From Norana najaformis (lineage: Eukaryota > Annelida > Clitellata > Crassiclitellata > Hormogastridae): a stretch of DNA of 64,000 nt. Positions 55,005 through 64,000 of this stretch are shown piece after piece; position 1 is the stretch's first letter, and every line of letters starts with the position of its first letter. The DNA is taken from contig OZ029916.1 of NCBI GenBank assembly GCA_964023275.1, positions 24,442,953 through 24,506,952 on the forward strand, read 5' to 3'. Both the position numbers and the translations under genes were made by a program. The notes below the pieces were generated by a model. It made no database searches. It had not been told where the DNA came from and saw only the letters and a list, made by a program, of their open reading frames with translations.

Positions 55005-55440
55005 AGCTTTTAATATGAACCCCCTAAGAAATTATAATAAATTATTATGTGGTACAAAGGTAATTGGGCGTGTAGTTTCTTTTATTTCATGCATTACTTG
55101 GCAAAAAATATACCACAAAGATAAATAAAAGATCGCCCTTTCTAAATAACTTTACATAAATAAAACTTTAAATACTTTTGTATAGAAATACCGAAAGTGG
55201 CTCTTATTCCAAAACCATGTGTGAACCATTCGCATTGACAATAAAGCCTCAGACTCCACACAAAGTGCTTCACCAATACCAACGGCAATTTGTATTTGGG
55301 AGGTGAAACAATCTGTAAGTGAATCCACTGTGGAACTATCAACAACATCGCCTGATGCAGTTTCAAGACACATGGTGAATGAACTACAATCTGCCTATAT
55401 AGGAGAAATGACGACAAAAACTCAATATTATTATGGACAA
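55005..55440 (-). repeat. Outer direct repeat, right copy
   Basis: Partner of 49,030-49,450. Same word order, same orientation, about 6 kb apart. Confidence 0.75.
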
Positions 55441-56115
55441 ATACTATACTGGTTGTGATGTAGGCCTACACTCTTTTTGAAGAAATTCATTTGCTGCAAC
55501 ATAGGTAAGATGTGAAGTTATGGTATTGACAATCTATATAGTGCATTACTATATTGTGGATTTCTATATGATGAACAAGTAATATATGCATGCAGAAATT
55601 GAAAAGCACTTTTTGCTCAACCATTTGAAGTAATAAACTAATTAAAAAATTCAGTGGTTTTAAAGAAAACTCTACATACCACATAGGGCACACTTTCCCT
55701 AGAATGACTCGGGATAAAAACGCAATTTTTCAGTTGTCTGTCTATACCGGAAATGGTTTACTTCCTGACATCCACCTTCTCATTTGTGACAAGAGAATTG
55801 GAACATCATTTAAAGATTATTCTAAAGAGGTGCTATATAAATTATACTCTGTTATTATATCACCTCTGACAATAAAAACTGCAACTCGGCAACAGAACTG
55901 CTTCTAATAATGCATATTTTGAACACTTGCATAAAGCTTTACAGAGTAACATCTTATTCTGTATTGATCTGAACATTAAAGTACAATATTCTTACTTAAA
56001 AGAAACATACTGTTCTTTTGATCAATAACCACGAGGCATCTGGTAACTATAAACCTTGAAAAAAACAAGTAAAATAACTGGCATCCTAAACACCAGCAGT
56101 CTGAATGTAAAATAG
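55441..56115. other. 3' flank of Kintoun
   Basis: AT-rich sequence with no gene. No clear AATAAA on the minus strand was found close to the Kintoun stop. Confidence 0.4.
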
Positions 56116-57087
56116 TTAATCTACATCCAGATCAAATACAAACTTGTTCTTAAGCTCCATGGTCAAATTTGTTTTTCCCCCAGTGCTTAAGGAAGCCGAT
56201 GTAGGTTTCTCCCAATCGGATAAAAGTGGTATTGCAGAAGGTTGAAAATCTTCTAGACTTTTCTCAGCTAATGCACCATTTTCAGGTGATGTATTCAGCT
56301 CGGACACTGCAGGGTCATCTGAGATGACTTTTTTGTTTCCTATACTCTCCTTAAAAATTTGGACGCTATTGTGATCTTCAGTGCCCGCTCTTTCATTTGT
56401 ACTACTAACATGAATTTCTTCCTTCTCAGCATTCTTTTCTTCCACAGGACCCTCATTTATCTTTTCAGCATAACTGCTATTATTTATAATGTCATCTTCA
56501 CTGTTTGGCCTGCTATTATTTCTGTCCGTAGGCACAGCACCACTGTTTCTGTCAACACGACCTCTGCCAACTTCAGATTCAACTTGACCAGATAGCGCAG
56601 CTACTACAACAGCACCACTCATTGTTTTGTTTCTTTTTATCAGCTCAACATCTCCCCCACTCTGATCCTCACGTTGGTCATCGCCACAGTCCACAGAGCC
56701 AAGGTTGTTCCTTCGCTCCTGCTTCAACTGCTGCCTCTTCTCACATTTTCTTACATTCTTCTGCTTGTTTTTCAAGGATGCATGCATCTGACTAACGCTC
56801 TGATTTCCAATGAAAACAGTCCTGTCGACCTGCGCACTAAATGAAACAGACTTCTTGAGACCAGATAATGGTGCACCAGTCACACTCTCAGGAGTAATGT
56901 CAGCTTCACTGTCGGAAGCAGTGATGCTGGTTCGTCGATTAATAGTGGAAGCACCTTCAGATGAATCACTTGACTCAGAAATTGAAGACTGTCTGAGTAT
57001 TCCACGCAACTCTGGAGTTTCTTGCTTGCGAACAACTACAATTTCCATCTCAGTGGAAATATTTTCAGGTTTAACAAGTTCAGAATC
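56116..57087 (-). CDS. DNAAF2: Kintoun exon 3
   Basis: The acceptor is ATCTTGTAG; 972 bases to TAA 56116-56118. It contains RGILRQSSISESSDSSEG and the conserved SFSAQVD/MHASLKNKQ block, a long Ser/Glu/Asn-rich disordered region, and a conserved hydrophobic C-terminus. Confidence 0.93.
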   Translation of the reverse strand, partial: DSELVKPENISTEMEIVVVRKQETPELRGILRQSSISESSDSSEGASTINRRTSITASDSEADITPESVTGAPLSGLKKSVSFSAQVDRTVFIGNQSVSQMHASLKNKQKNVRKCEKRQQLKQERRNNLGSVDCGDDQREDQSGGDVELIKRNKTMSGAVVVAALSGQVESEVGRGRVDRNSGAVPTDRNNSRPNSEDDIINNSSYAEKINEGPVEEKNAEKEEIHVSSTNERAGTEDHNSVQIFKESIGNKKVISDDPAVSELNTSPENGALAEKSLEDFQPSAIPLLSDWEKPTSASLSTGGKTNLTMELKNKFVFDLDVD

Positions 57088-58024
57088 CTACAAGATAAAA
57101 CTCCATAATAAAGACAGACAGCAAATCCAATATATAATTTTATGAGATTAATAGGAGTTTCAAACAAAACAAACCACCTTCTCCCAAGTCTCACTAATTT
57201 ACTGCAAGAAACAAAAAGGCAATAATCACACACGCACACATGCACTTAAGCACACACACACACACACACACACAACACACACATTCTTAAATCCATAACA
57301 GCTCTAGAACATGCAAGTACACATATCAGTATTAACTAATCCAATGACTTTTACAGTACTGTTATGCTAACAAAGCACCAATCAACAATTGCAAGAAATC
57401 AAATTCCATGCTCCACCCACCGCTTGCAATTTCTGCTTTGGCCTTTCACTCAAAACATTCCTCTTTCACAGATCGTACCCTGACTCCTCTTCTTCCTCTT
57501 ATCTGTATCTCCTCTCCAACCCCAAACATCATCCACCATAGCTGCCACGCTGTCTCTCTGCCCGACTCTTGGATCTTGACCTGGAACCGAACCCTTTTGC
57601 CTATCGATTTTGTTTTCACTGAGCGTCTGTGAATAAGCTGGTCCCCGCGGCGCTGCTTTCATTGGGCACTGTAAAAATCTTGGAATTACGATTACGAAGC
57701 ATGATAAAATTCACTTTCACTTACCAATAACTTAAAACATTTAGAGCTAATTCCTATAACTGAACATAAATCAAAAATATTTTTAAACAGTTAGTATTAT
57801 TAATTTACCCAGCTATTGTATATTCACTATAACCAGAATACTGAGCTCATCGGGAATTTTTTTTTTAAAGCTGCTATTATCATTTAATGATTCAGAGAAT
57901 GACTTTTTATAAAAAGTCATGCTGCTTATATTGAACTTGTTCGTTGTTAATGAACTTTGAAGTGTTCATTTAGGCTTGTGTAGAGTTTCTTGTGATGAGG
58001 TTCTATACAAATTTATGGTTACAA

Positions 58025-58064
<40 letters not shown>

Positions 58065-60731
58065 TATGTGTGTGTATGTTTGTGTGTGTGTGTGTAGAAT
58101 GATACTGACACAAAGCCGAATTTCTATGATTTGCAAATAAATACTCATAAAGATGATATAAAACTTCATGCAGAACTAAATCTCTAACTGTTAAGTTTAC
58201 GGTTAGACCTACCATCACTGGATTCTGATCTATGACTTTGTTCACATCAGGCTCGATCAATTTTTCGGCAGACAAAGGAGTCTGCAATGAAGTCTCTTCA
58301 GAATCAGTTGAAATTAAACTGGTTTTCATTTCTATCTCTCTCTCCTGTAACCACATCAGCCAATCATGCATAGCAACTTATTTATACATATAAAATAGAT
58401 GCATATAATAAATACATGCATCTATGTTATATGCATCTACACATTTAAAAAGCACTTTATGAATGTATATCATAACTATTTCTTTATCATTATATGCAAG
58501 CATGCATGCAGACATGGAAATTACATTTCTGTATGTGTATATGTATGCACACATGTGTGTATGTATTTACTGCTTACTTGAAGTGGGCATTTAACATATT
58601 ATTAACACAAAATAGGGGATTAAAATTTTAATGCAATTAAAATTTTTAACTCTTAAAATGTCTAATTCCTTGTGCTAAAGGAATGGTAACCACCCATATA
58701 CTGAACAAATGTAGAGCAACTCTTATACTGGAATAAAACAAACTAAATGAACTACTCTGTCTGCACAGCTGGCTGAACTGCAAGTAGAACTAACAGAAAC
58801 TTCTGAACTGTGAGACAATCTTGATTTTTTAAACACTCTTTAAATCTATCTTATAAAATTGCATATAAATTTACCATGAAGCAAACAAACTACACTTACA
58901 ACGTAGCATTCTCTAGTTTAATTACGAAGACCACAAGATATTTAAACTGCCTAGAGCAGGGTGTCTGCATGCAACATACCAGAAGCCAATGGTAACATGT
59001 TATTATGTAAACAGAAACCATCGATATTAATACGAAACCTACCTCAAGGCGTGACATATCAACACCCACTGAGTAGCTCTTCCATGGTCCATTTGACCCC
59101 TTGTCCTTAGTGACCAACAGAGTGACAATTTCTTTCTCACTGAAACTCATTCGACAGTTATTCACATCAATATAGCAATCATCTTCAAATTTCAGACAAC
59201 AACCATAGTATACAGGAAAGCCACCACTACCAACTGAAGTCATCTTAACTGAGATGGCATTGTGAGATAAAACAGATGATATCAGAGACTCCTTTCTAAC
59301 TTTCTTTGTCCCAAATGTGAACAACAATGAAGTATCATCTTGCTGGCATTCAAAATCAGGCAATAAATAAACAAGATTGTGAGCTAGCTTTGTATATGAG
59401 TGATACACAATATTTGCTCCTGCTAAAGCTGCCTCCTCACTATCTGTGCTTTCACACGAATGATCTTCAACAGGTTTTGATTCTTTCTCTGAAATGACTT
59501 CAATCAGAGGCTTCACCTGTTCTTTTTTGCTCATCAATTCTACTCCATTCCTCTCTCCATCACTTCCATTGTCTTCGATCTCATCCCTCTTCGTGCCATT
59601 CTCGAAAGTCTCCCCCCTGAAAGGCAGTTTTGGAATATTTTCATCAGGCAGAATTGGCAGAGTCACAATCAGTTTGCTCTTGTTCTTGTCAAACTTGGCT
59701 GAACCGTCTTTTTCATCCACTGGATAAGCAAGACTAATATCAAGCTTGTACTTGGCTGGTTTGTGTGACACAAGTGACAATCGTTTCTCAAAAATATCTA
59801 GTGTTATAGGATTGGCAGACCGCAGTAGTGGAAGATCAACCTCGATGATCAAGTTTTTGGGACGAGTTGAATTCCGAACATCAGAAGCATTGATGAAATC
59901 CTGTATTTCAATGTTGGACTGATATTTGATTATGTATTTTGGTATGGTGAACTCAATCTCAGGTGGTGGTTTCTTTTCTGTTGTCTGTTTCTCAACTCTT
60001 GAAGCTTGGACTTTTTCATTATGTTCCATTATCTCCTTAGCTCTTTCTTCACTTGTTTTGTTGTTATAAGGATATGGAAACTTGCTTGACAGGTCACCTG
60101 GGTCATGACTGACGGCTTCTGTGCACTCTGGTAGCTTGGTACGAATAACAGTTGGTGTGGGATTACCTTTGTATTTCATTTTCGGAAACCTCAAATTCTT
60201 GAGATCCACATCAACATCAAACATTTTCTTAATCCCTTCTAAAGCTGTGTCATTGACCATCTTTTTGAACCGAGGGTTAGTTTCAGCCATTCGATAAGTA
60301 TCTGGGTGAACAACAAAATCAAAAACGGTGCATCTGGTCCCAGTCTTTGAAATATCTTCACGCGGAGGTGTGAAGCTGTGTGGCAAAGACCAAGACAAAC
60401 CAGGTCGGCCGTCGTGCCCAATCTGTTTGGTCGACGAAGGTTTTCCGATATACTGGTTCTTACAGACGTTAATAAAAGCCTTCATACCCCCACTGATGGT
60501 TGTTTTGATCACATAACCTGTTTCGGGATTGACGAACTTCACGTCCATACCCCGCTCGTTTTCCAACTGTCGGATCTCGCTCTCGTAACGAGCCCTATTC
60601 TCAGGGTCCGAAATCTCATGTGCGTATTCAAAAAGAAGCTCCTTAAACTCTGGCTTCTGCAATGCCTCAGTAAAACGCTTGATTTCGTCATGCGTTAGAT
60701 TGAGTTCTTCAAATTTGTCCAAAGCCGCCAT
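56116..60731 (-). CDS. DNAAF2: Kintoun / DNAAF2, axonemal dynein assembly factor
   Basis: A cytoplasmic co-chaperone that, with HSP70/HSP90, preassembles outer and inner dynein arms for motile cilia. Coding exons 59043-60731, 58213-58344 and 56116-57087 give 930 residues; both introns are phase 0 with GT-AG borders. Residues about 35-205 form the PIH1 N-terminal domain (FVNPETGYVIKTT, then INVCKNQYIGKPSS, VVHPDTYRMAETNPRFKKMV). Residues about 262-360 form the CS-like PIH1 C-terminal domain. The third exon carries the family's C-terminal block KKSVSFSAQVDRTVF ... SVSQMHASLKNKQ and the end FVFDLDVD. The start is the first ATG (AAAATGGCGG, a good Kozak context). Length is slightly above the human protein (about 837). 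It is the expected single-copy gene and looks intact. Confidence 0.95.
57240..57275 (+). repeat. CA microsatellite
   Basis: A short (CA)n in Kintoun intron 2. Confidence 0.9.
57405..57700 (+). mobile_element. L2-type LINE 3' end inside Kintoun intron 2
   Basis: ATTTCTGCTTTGGCCTTTCA, then TCTTGACCTGGAACCGAACC, TTTTGCCTATCGATTTTGTT, GTGAATAAGCTGGTCCC and a terminal ATTACGATTACGA. It is antisense to Kintoun. Confidence 0.8.
58025..58100 (+). repeat. TA and TG microsatellite
   Basis: (TA)n followed by TGTGTGTATG repeats in Kintoun intron 2, immediately downstream (in gene direction) of exon 2. Confidence 0.95.
58213..58344 (-). CDS. DNAAF2: Kintoun exon 2
   Basis: 132 bases, phase 0 at both ends, between GGTTACAG and GTGATG/GTAGGT. 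It encodes EREIEMKTSLISTDSEETSL and a short acidic linker with low conservation in the family. The call rests on splice sites and frame. Confidence 0.75.
59043..60731 (-). CDS. DNAAF2: Kintoun exon 1
   Basis: 1689 bases, ending at the donor CTTGAG/GTAGGT in phase 0. It holds both PIH1 domains, an acidic linker (DEIEDNGSDGERNGVEL-type) and a second beta-rich segment (CCLKFEDDCYIDVNNCRMSF). Reading on past 59,043 gives a hydrophobic intronic extension that is not part of the protein. Confidence 0.93.
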
Positions 60732-60800
60732 TTTGCGATCGTTTTCGTCGTAACTATGGTCAACTAAACTACCGGAAGAGTACAGTCACGTGTGCTGTAT
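60732..60800 (-). promoter_or_regulatory. Kintoun proximal promoter: X-box-like, ETS and E-box motifs
   Basis: GTAACTATGGTCAAC at 60,750-60,764 is one inserted base away from the RFX X-box consensus (GTNRCC-AT-RGYAAC form). ACCGGAAG (ETS-type) lies at 60,771-60,778 and CACGTG at 60,787-60,792. RFX factors drive motile-cilia genes such as DNAAF2 in animals, so the site is plausible; function is inference. Confidence 0.4.
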
Positions 60801-62120
60801 AGAAAACAGCCTTATTGATTTACGTTCCCGTCAGAAAACTTGAAAATGAAAACAGTTGAGCTACTCGCGCTATCTTGTGAATTAATGCATAGTTAGTAAA
60901 TCCGTCAAAAATTTGAAGTAGTTGGCCAAAGTTTTCTTTCCTGACAACAGAAACTTGTTCGGGAAATTTCTTAACATTCCATCCTGATAAAAGTTACGTC
61001 TGTTAAAATATTTAGCACACTAGTCTATGCTTGCTTCAATGTGCCCTCAGTGAAGAAGTGAGTACTAGAAAAATTTCGAAAAATGAAGATAATCACGAAA
61101 CTGTTCTTATCAATACCTATGAATTATTGTTGGTAAGTATTTGTAGAAAAGTCTTGTCTGCTGTAAAACTAATGTAGAAGACGGTGCTAGTTATAGAGCA
61201 GTGGATATTAAAATTATGCTTTAAAAATTAGCACTTGTCACTGTAATTCACAAGTAAAATTTTCCTAGCAGTTTCTAACTGGCATTTCTCGAACTTAGTT
61301 CTGAAGTTCCACAACAAAACACATTTACATCAGTGATGGGTTTCTGTTTACACTGTTAGACAGTTTTTTTGAGTAAAATACAGTGTGAGAAAACTTCACA
61401 TACCTGCTTTCCTATGTTTGAACTCTGGCAGCAGGGTTTTGTCGGACAGTAAAGACGACATGCTATCATATGGAAAACTCCAATGTACACTCGTGAGATA
61501 ATGAGAGTGAGAAAGGTACCTAACATTTTAGTATTATTATGAAAATAGCTTAGACCTCGCGGACCCCTGAAATGGTCTCAGAATCGCTGCTATAACTAAC
61601 TAACTAATTAACTAACAAACAAACAAACTAACTAACTAACTATAATATATATATTCCACTTAAGAATATATAATTGCCAAGGGATATCATTCATTTTTAG
61701 CCACCTACATAACAGAAATACATACACACATAGGCCTACATACATACACCTGCACATACATAGGCCAACATAGATACATACATACACACACATACATACA
61801 TACATAGGCCTTCCTCTAAGGAGAGGCACAATCAAAGTAGAATTATAAAACCTGTTAGAAATTTCACAGAGGTCAAAACGGCATGCATGCTGCCACAATA
61901 CCAACTCTTTGACATCTTAAGATTTTATAAACAGTATGCCTCACTGACTCTGATCCATCTTCGTGTCTAAAATTTCGGCCTGTTTCTGACAGGGCCAGTA
62001 GTGTTAAACGTACTTTTAGATACTACTGTGGCCGGGTGAAGCTCATGTCCATCCGAATTGCTCAAATCAGCTCATCCACTGTTTCACAGACCCTCAAAGA
62101 ACACTCGTACTATAGTGAAC
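60801..62120. other. Intergenic, no gene seen
   Basis: AT-rich sequence with an AACT repeat (61,590-61,640) and CATA/TACA repeats with AGGCCT words (61,715-61,812). No protein-like frame. Confidence 0.5.
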
Positions 62121-62124
62121 GCCT

Positions 62125-62725
62125 CAACTTATCACCCCGTACACGGATACAGTAACTGGCATAGCGCCCATTCAAACGGGCAGCAGTGGTGAGGATAGGA
62201 TCTGTGAAAGAGGTATGTTTTCAGTTTTGAATGAAAGACCGAAGCAGAAATTGCAGTTGGTGGAGCATGGATGAGTTTGTATGATGGGTTAGAAAGCTGT
62301 TGCAGTTCTGGGGGGAGTTTATTCCAGAGTGATGGGGCAGCTATGGCTATGGAGCGATTACCAAATTTTAAGGATGAGGTGACGGGAGGGCGGAGAAGTG
62401 TTAGGGCAGAAGAGGAGCGGGTTGAGCGAAGCAGTTGTATTGTAAATAACTGACTGAGATAGGAGGGTTGGGAAGATTGAAGTGTGTTGTATGTAAGTGA
62501 TAGTACTTTGTACTCAATTCGTTCAGGTATTTTAACCCAGTGTAGTGATTTAAGAACAGGAGTTATGCGATGGTGTTTGGGGGTTTTGGTGACAGCAGGA
62601 GCAAGAGCATTCTGTATGGCTTGAAGGCGGCTTAATGGGCGGAGCCTTTGTTCAGGAAGAGTGAATTGCAATAGTCGAAGCCACACGGTCGCTATAGAAA
62701 AACATGTACATTTGTTGTACATTTA
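62125..62725 (-). repeat. R1 copy 6, split around an L2 fragment
   Basis: On the minus strand, TACATTTACAACAAATGTAC and TTTTTCTATAGCGACCGTG (62,685-62,725) are the left end of R1. CACTGCTGCCCGTTTGAATG and GGCGCTATGCC (62,155-62,180) are its right part. The L2 fragment at 62,180-62,680 occupies the place of the R1 centre. Confidence 0.5.
62180..62680 (-). mobile_element. L2-type LINE C-terminal coding fragment
   Basis: The best-preserved copy of the L2 C-terminal region in the window: SRLQAIQNALAPAVTKTPKH, ITPVLKSLHWVKIPERIEYK, SLTYNTLQSSQPSYLSQLFT and LWNKLPPELQQLSNPSYKL are open in one frame. It lacks the rest of the RT and the 3' UTR. Confidence 0.88.
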
Positions 62726-62777
62726 CTGCGCCGTACCCCTACCTACTAGTTCTTAGCCGGCTGCCAGACACTCGTCA

Positions 62778-62995
62778 CCCCTTCTTCCTCTTATCTCTCT
62801 CCTCTCCAACCCCAAACACCACCACCCCCGTAGCTGCCACGCTGTCTCTCCGTCTGACTTTTGGATCTTGACCTGGAACCGAACCCTTTTGCCTATCGAT
62901 TTTGTTTTGACAGCGCCTGTGAATAAGCAGGTCCCGCGGCGCGGCTTTCGTTGGGCGCTGTAGAAATCTCGGAATTACGATTACGATTACGATTA
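62778..62995 (+). mobile_element. L2-type LINE 3' UTR and tail
   Basis: TGGATCTTGACCTGGAACCG, TTTTGCCTATCGATTTTGTT, CGCCTGTGAATAAGCAGG, GGCGCGGCTTTCGTTGGGCG and a terminal (TTACGA)n. It lies in the opposite direction to the L2 fragment directly to its left. Confidence 0.85.
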
Positions 62996-64000
62996 ATTTG
63001 TCAGTGTCATGCACAGCGATGATCCAGTAGAACCTAAAACCTCGGTCAGGCTGCCCGCTGGACGATCTTAAGCTTTTTACTAGAATTACAGTTAGGCTTA
63101 GGCCTACTGTAAGACTGGCTTGCACTGTCGAGAAAGATACTATGTAACGAACAGGTAGGCCTAATCCAAATATGGACCTAAAAGTACTGAAAAATAAGAG
63201 AACTATCACATCGATAAAAGTGCAAGTAGTTCAACTTTTTAATACTTCTTTACAAGTAAAAATGTTTTACTCAAGTACAGTAATGCGTTGCGTTTAGATA
63301 TACACGTAGGCACGAAAACCAATATAGCTTACTTAGCCTATTAACTGTAACTGTAACTGTAACTACTTCCTTAATGTTCAACACTGCTTAATTAGGCCTG
63401 TTGTAAGAGCCACAGTCGAATAAGCTTGGTCAAATAAGGTTAAATAATTTATATTTCTAAGGCCTATTTGGCCGATTATGAGGGAGCAGATGATCTAGGC
63501 CTACTTGCAAAATGTAGACCATAATCAGCCGGTTATATCATAGGAAACATTTTTTATTTTGTATATTTGGTTTTATTTATGCCTGTAGCTGAGTGCAGTA
63601 GGCCTTTTAGAGCTCCCTGAGGAGGCCTACACGCCTATACCCAAGAGAGCTCATATCATTGGCTGGTTAACCTGGCCTTCTAGGAGGTATGTGGCCTATC
63701 ATTAAGCAGTTCAGAGAACACGTAGGCCTACATGTTTAGACAGTTGTGGGCATTTTGATTATTTCTGGAATTAACAGTTCGTTAAGTCATCCCCTCTGGG
63801 TTTACGCGTTTCTCGTCCTGATCGTGATAACAGCTACGACTCATCGTAAGTTGCCGCGGTGACCTAATCAGAAGTAAGAAGCTTGAGACGCAAGTGGTTA
63901 AATCGTCAAACGACGTGGCCTTGATATCGATGCAACGGTGTCTAGGGTCTGCATAAGCCGTTACTCAAGAGCAGAACTACAGATGTTCTGAATTCCTGGA
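62996..64000. other. Intergenic, rich in AGGCCTA words, no gene seen
   Basis: At least four exact TAGGCCTA octamers (about 63,100, 63,155, 63,495, 63,721) and several one-off variants in 1 kb. A CTGTAA repeat lies at 63,343-63,364. No coding frame. Confidence 0.5.

Overview
The window is nuclear DNA from an animal. Genes are split by GT-AG introns, the proteins are metazoan (dachshund, SCOC, Kintoun/DNAAF2, a lectin-type membrane receptor, two GT32 glycosyltransferases), and most of the rest is decayed LINEs, a Gypsy fragment, tRNA-derived repeats and microsatellites. The L2/CR1-type LINEs, the galactose-lectin-like receptor with a mucin stalk and the GT32 pair fit an invertebrate bilaterian. 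A mollusc or another lophotrochozoan is my best guess, but the species cannot be settled from the sequence.

Layout. 1-6.2 kb: no confident gene. 6.2-9.1 kb (+): the last four coding exons of a dachshund homologue, read from its conserved C-terminal coiled coil to the stop; the rest of that gene lies upstream or unrecognised. 9.1-12.3 kb: tandem repeats, a tRNA-like SINE and an L2-type LINE 3' end. 12.3-15.5 kb (+): complete SCOC (short coiled-coil protein), three coding exons, with a probable untranslated first exon next to a CRE-like TGACGTCA. 15.5-24.2 kb: long 3' flank, then a repeat graveyard (L2 endonuclease and C-terminal fragments, a recurring unit here called R1, a hAT-type transposase fragment, a CA microsatellite). 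24.3-33.7 kb (-): a six-exon gene for a 676-residue type I membrane protein: signal peptide, SUEL/galactose-lectin-like domain, CUB-like domain, Thr-rich mucin stalk, transmembrane helix, and a 195-residue cytoplasmic tail with PPxY, NPxY and several tyrosines. 33.7-44.8 kb: no gene; several tandem repeats, a triplicated 70-bp tRNA-like unit and a 31-bp near-perfect hairpin. 44.9-46.1 kb (-): decayed Ty3/Gypsy reverse transcriptase. 47.6-48.7 kb and 51.6-52.6 kb (-): two intronless GT32 (DXD) glycosyltransferase paralogues. The second sits between two diverged LTR-like direct repeats, themselves nested inside another direct-repeat pair. 56.1-60.7 kb (-): complete three-exon Kintoun/DNAAF2, an assembly factor for axonemal dyneins, with an RFX X-box-like motif just upstream of the start. 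60.7-64 kb: intergenic with L2 and R1 pieces.

The genes do not form one pathway. Dachshund is a nuclear developmental co-regulator, SCOC works at the Golgi and in autophagy, Kintoun works in the cytoplasm of ciliated cells, and the GT32 enzymes are predicted to act in Golgi-type membranes. The strongest candidates for something undescribed are the lectin-CUB-mucin receptor with its signalling-type tail and the GT32 copy enclosed by LTR-like repeats. Exon boundaries were built by hand from splice-site consensus and reading-frame continuity; every coding exon of the four spliced genes keeps phase.
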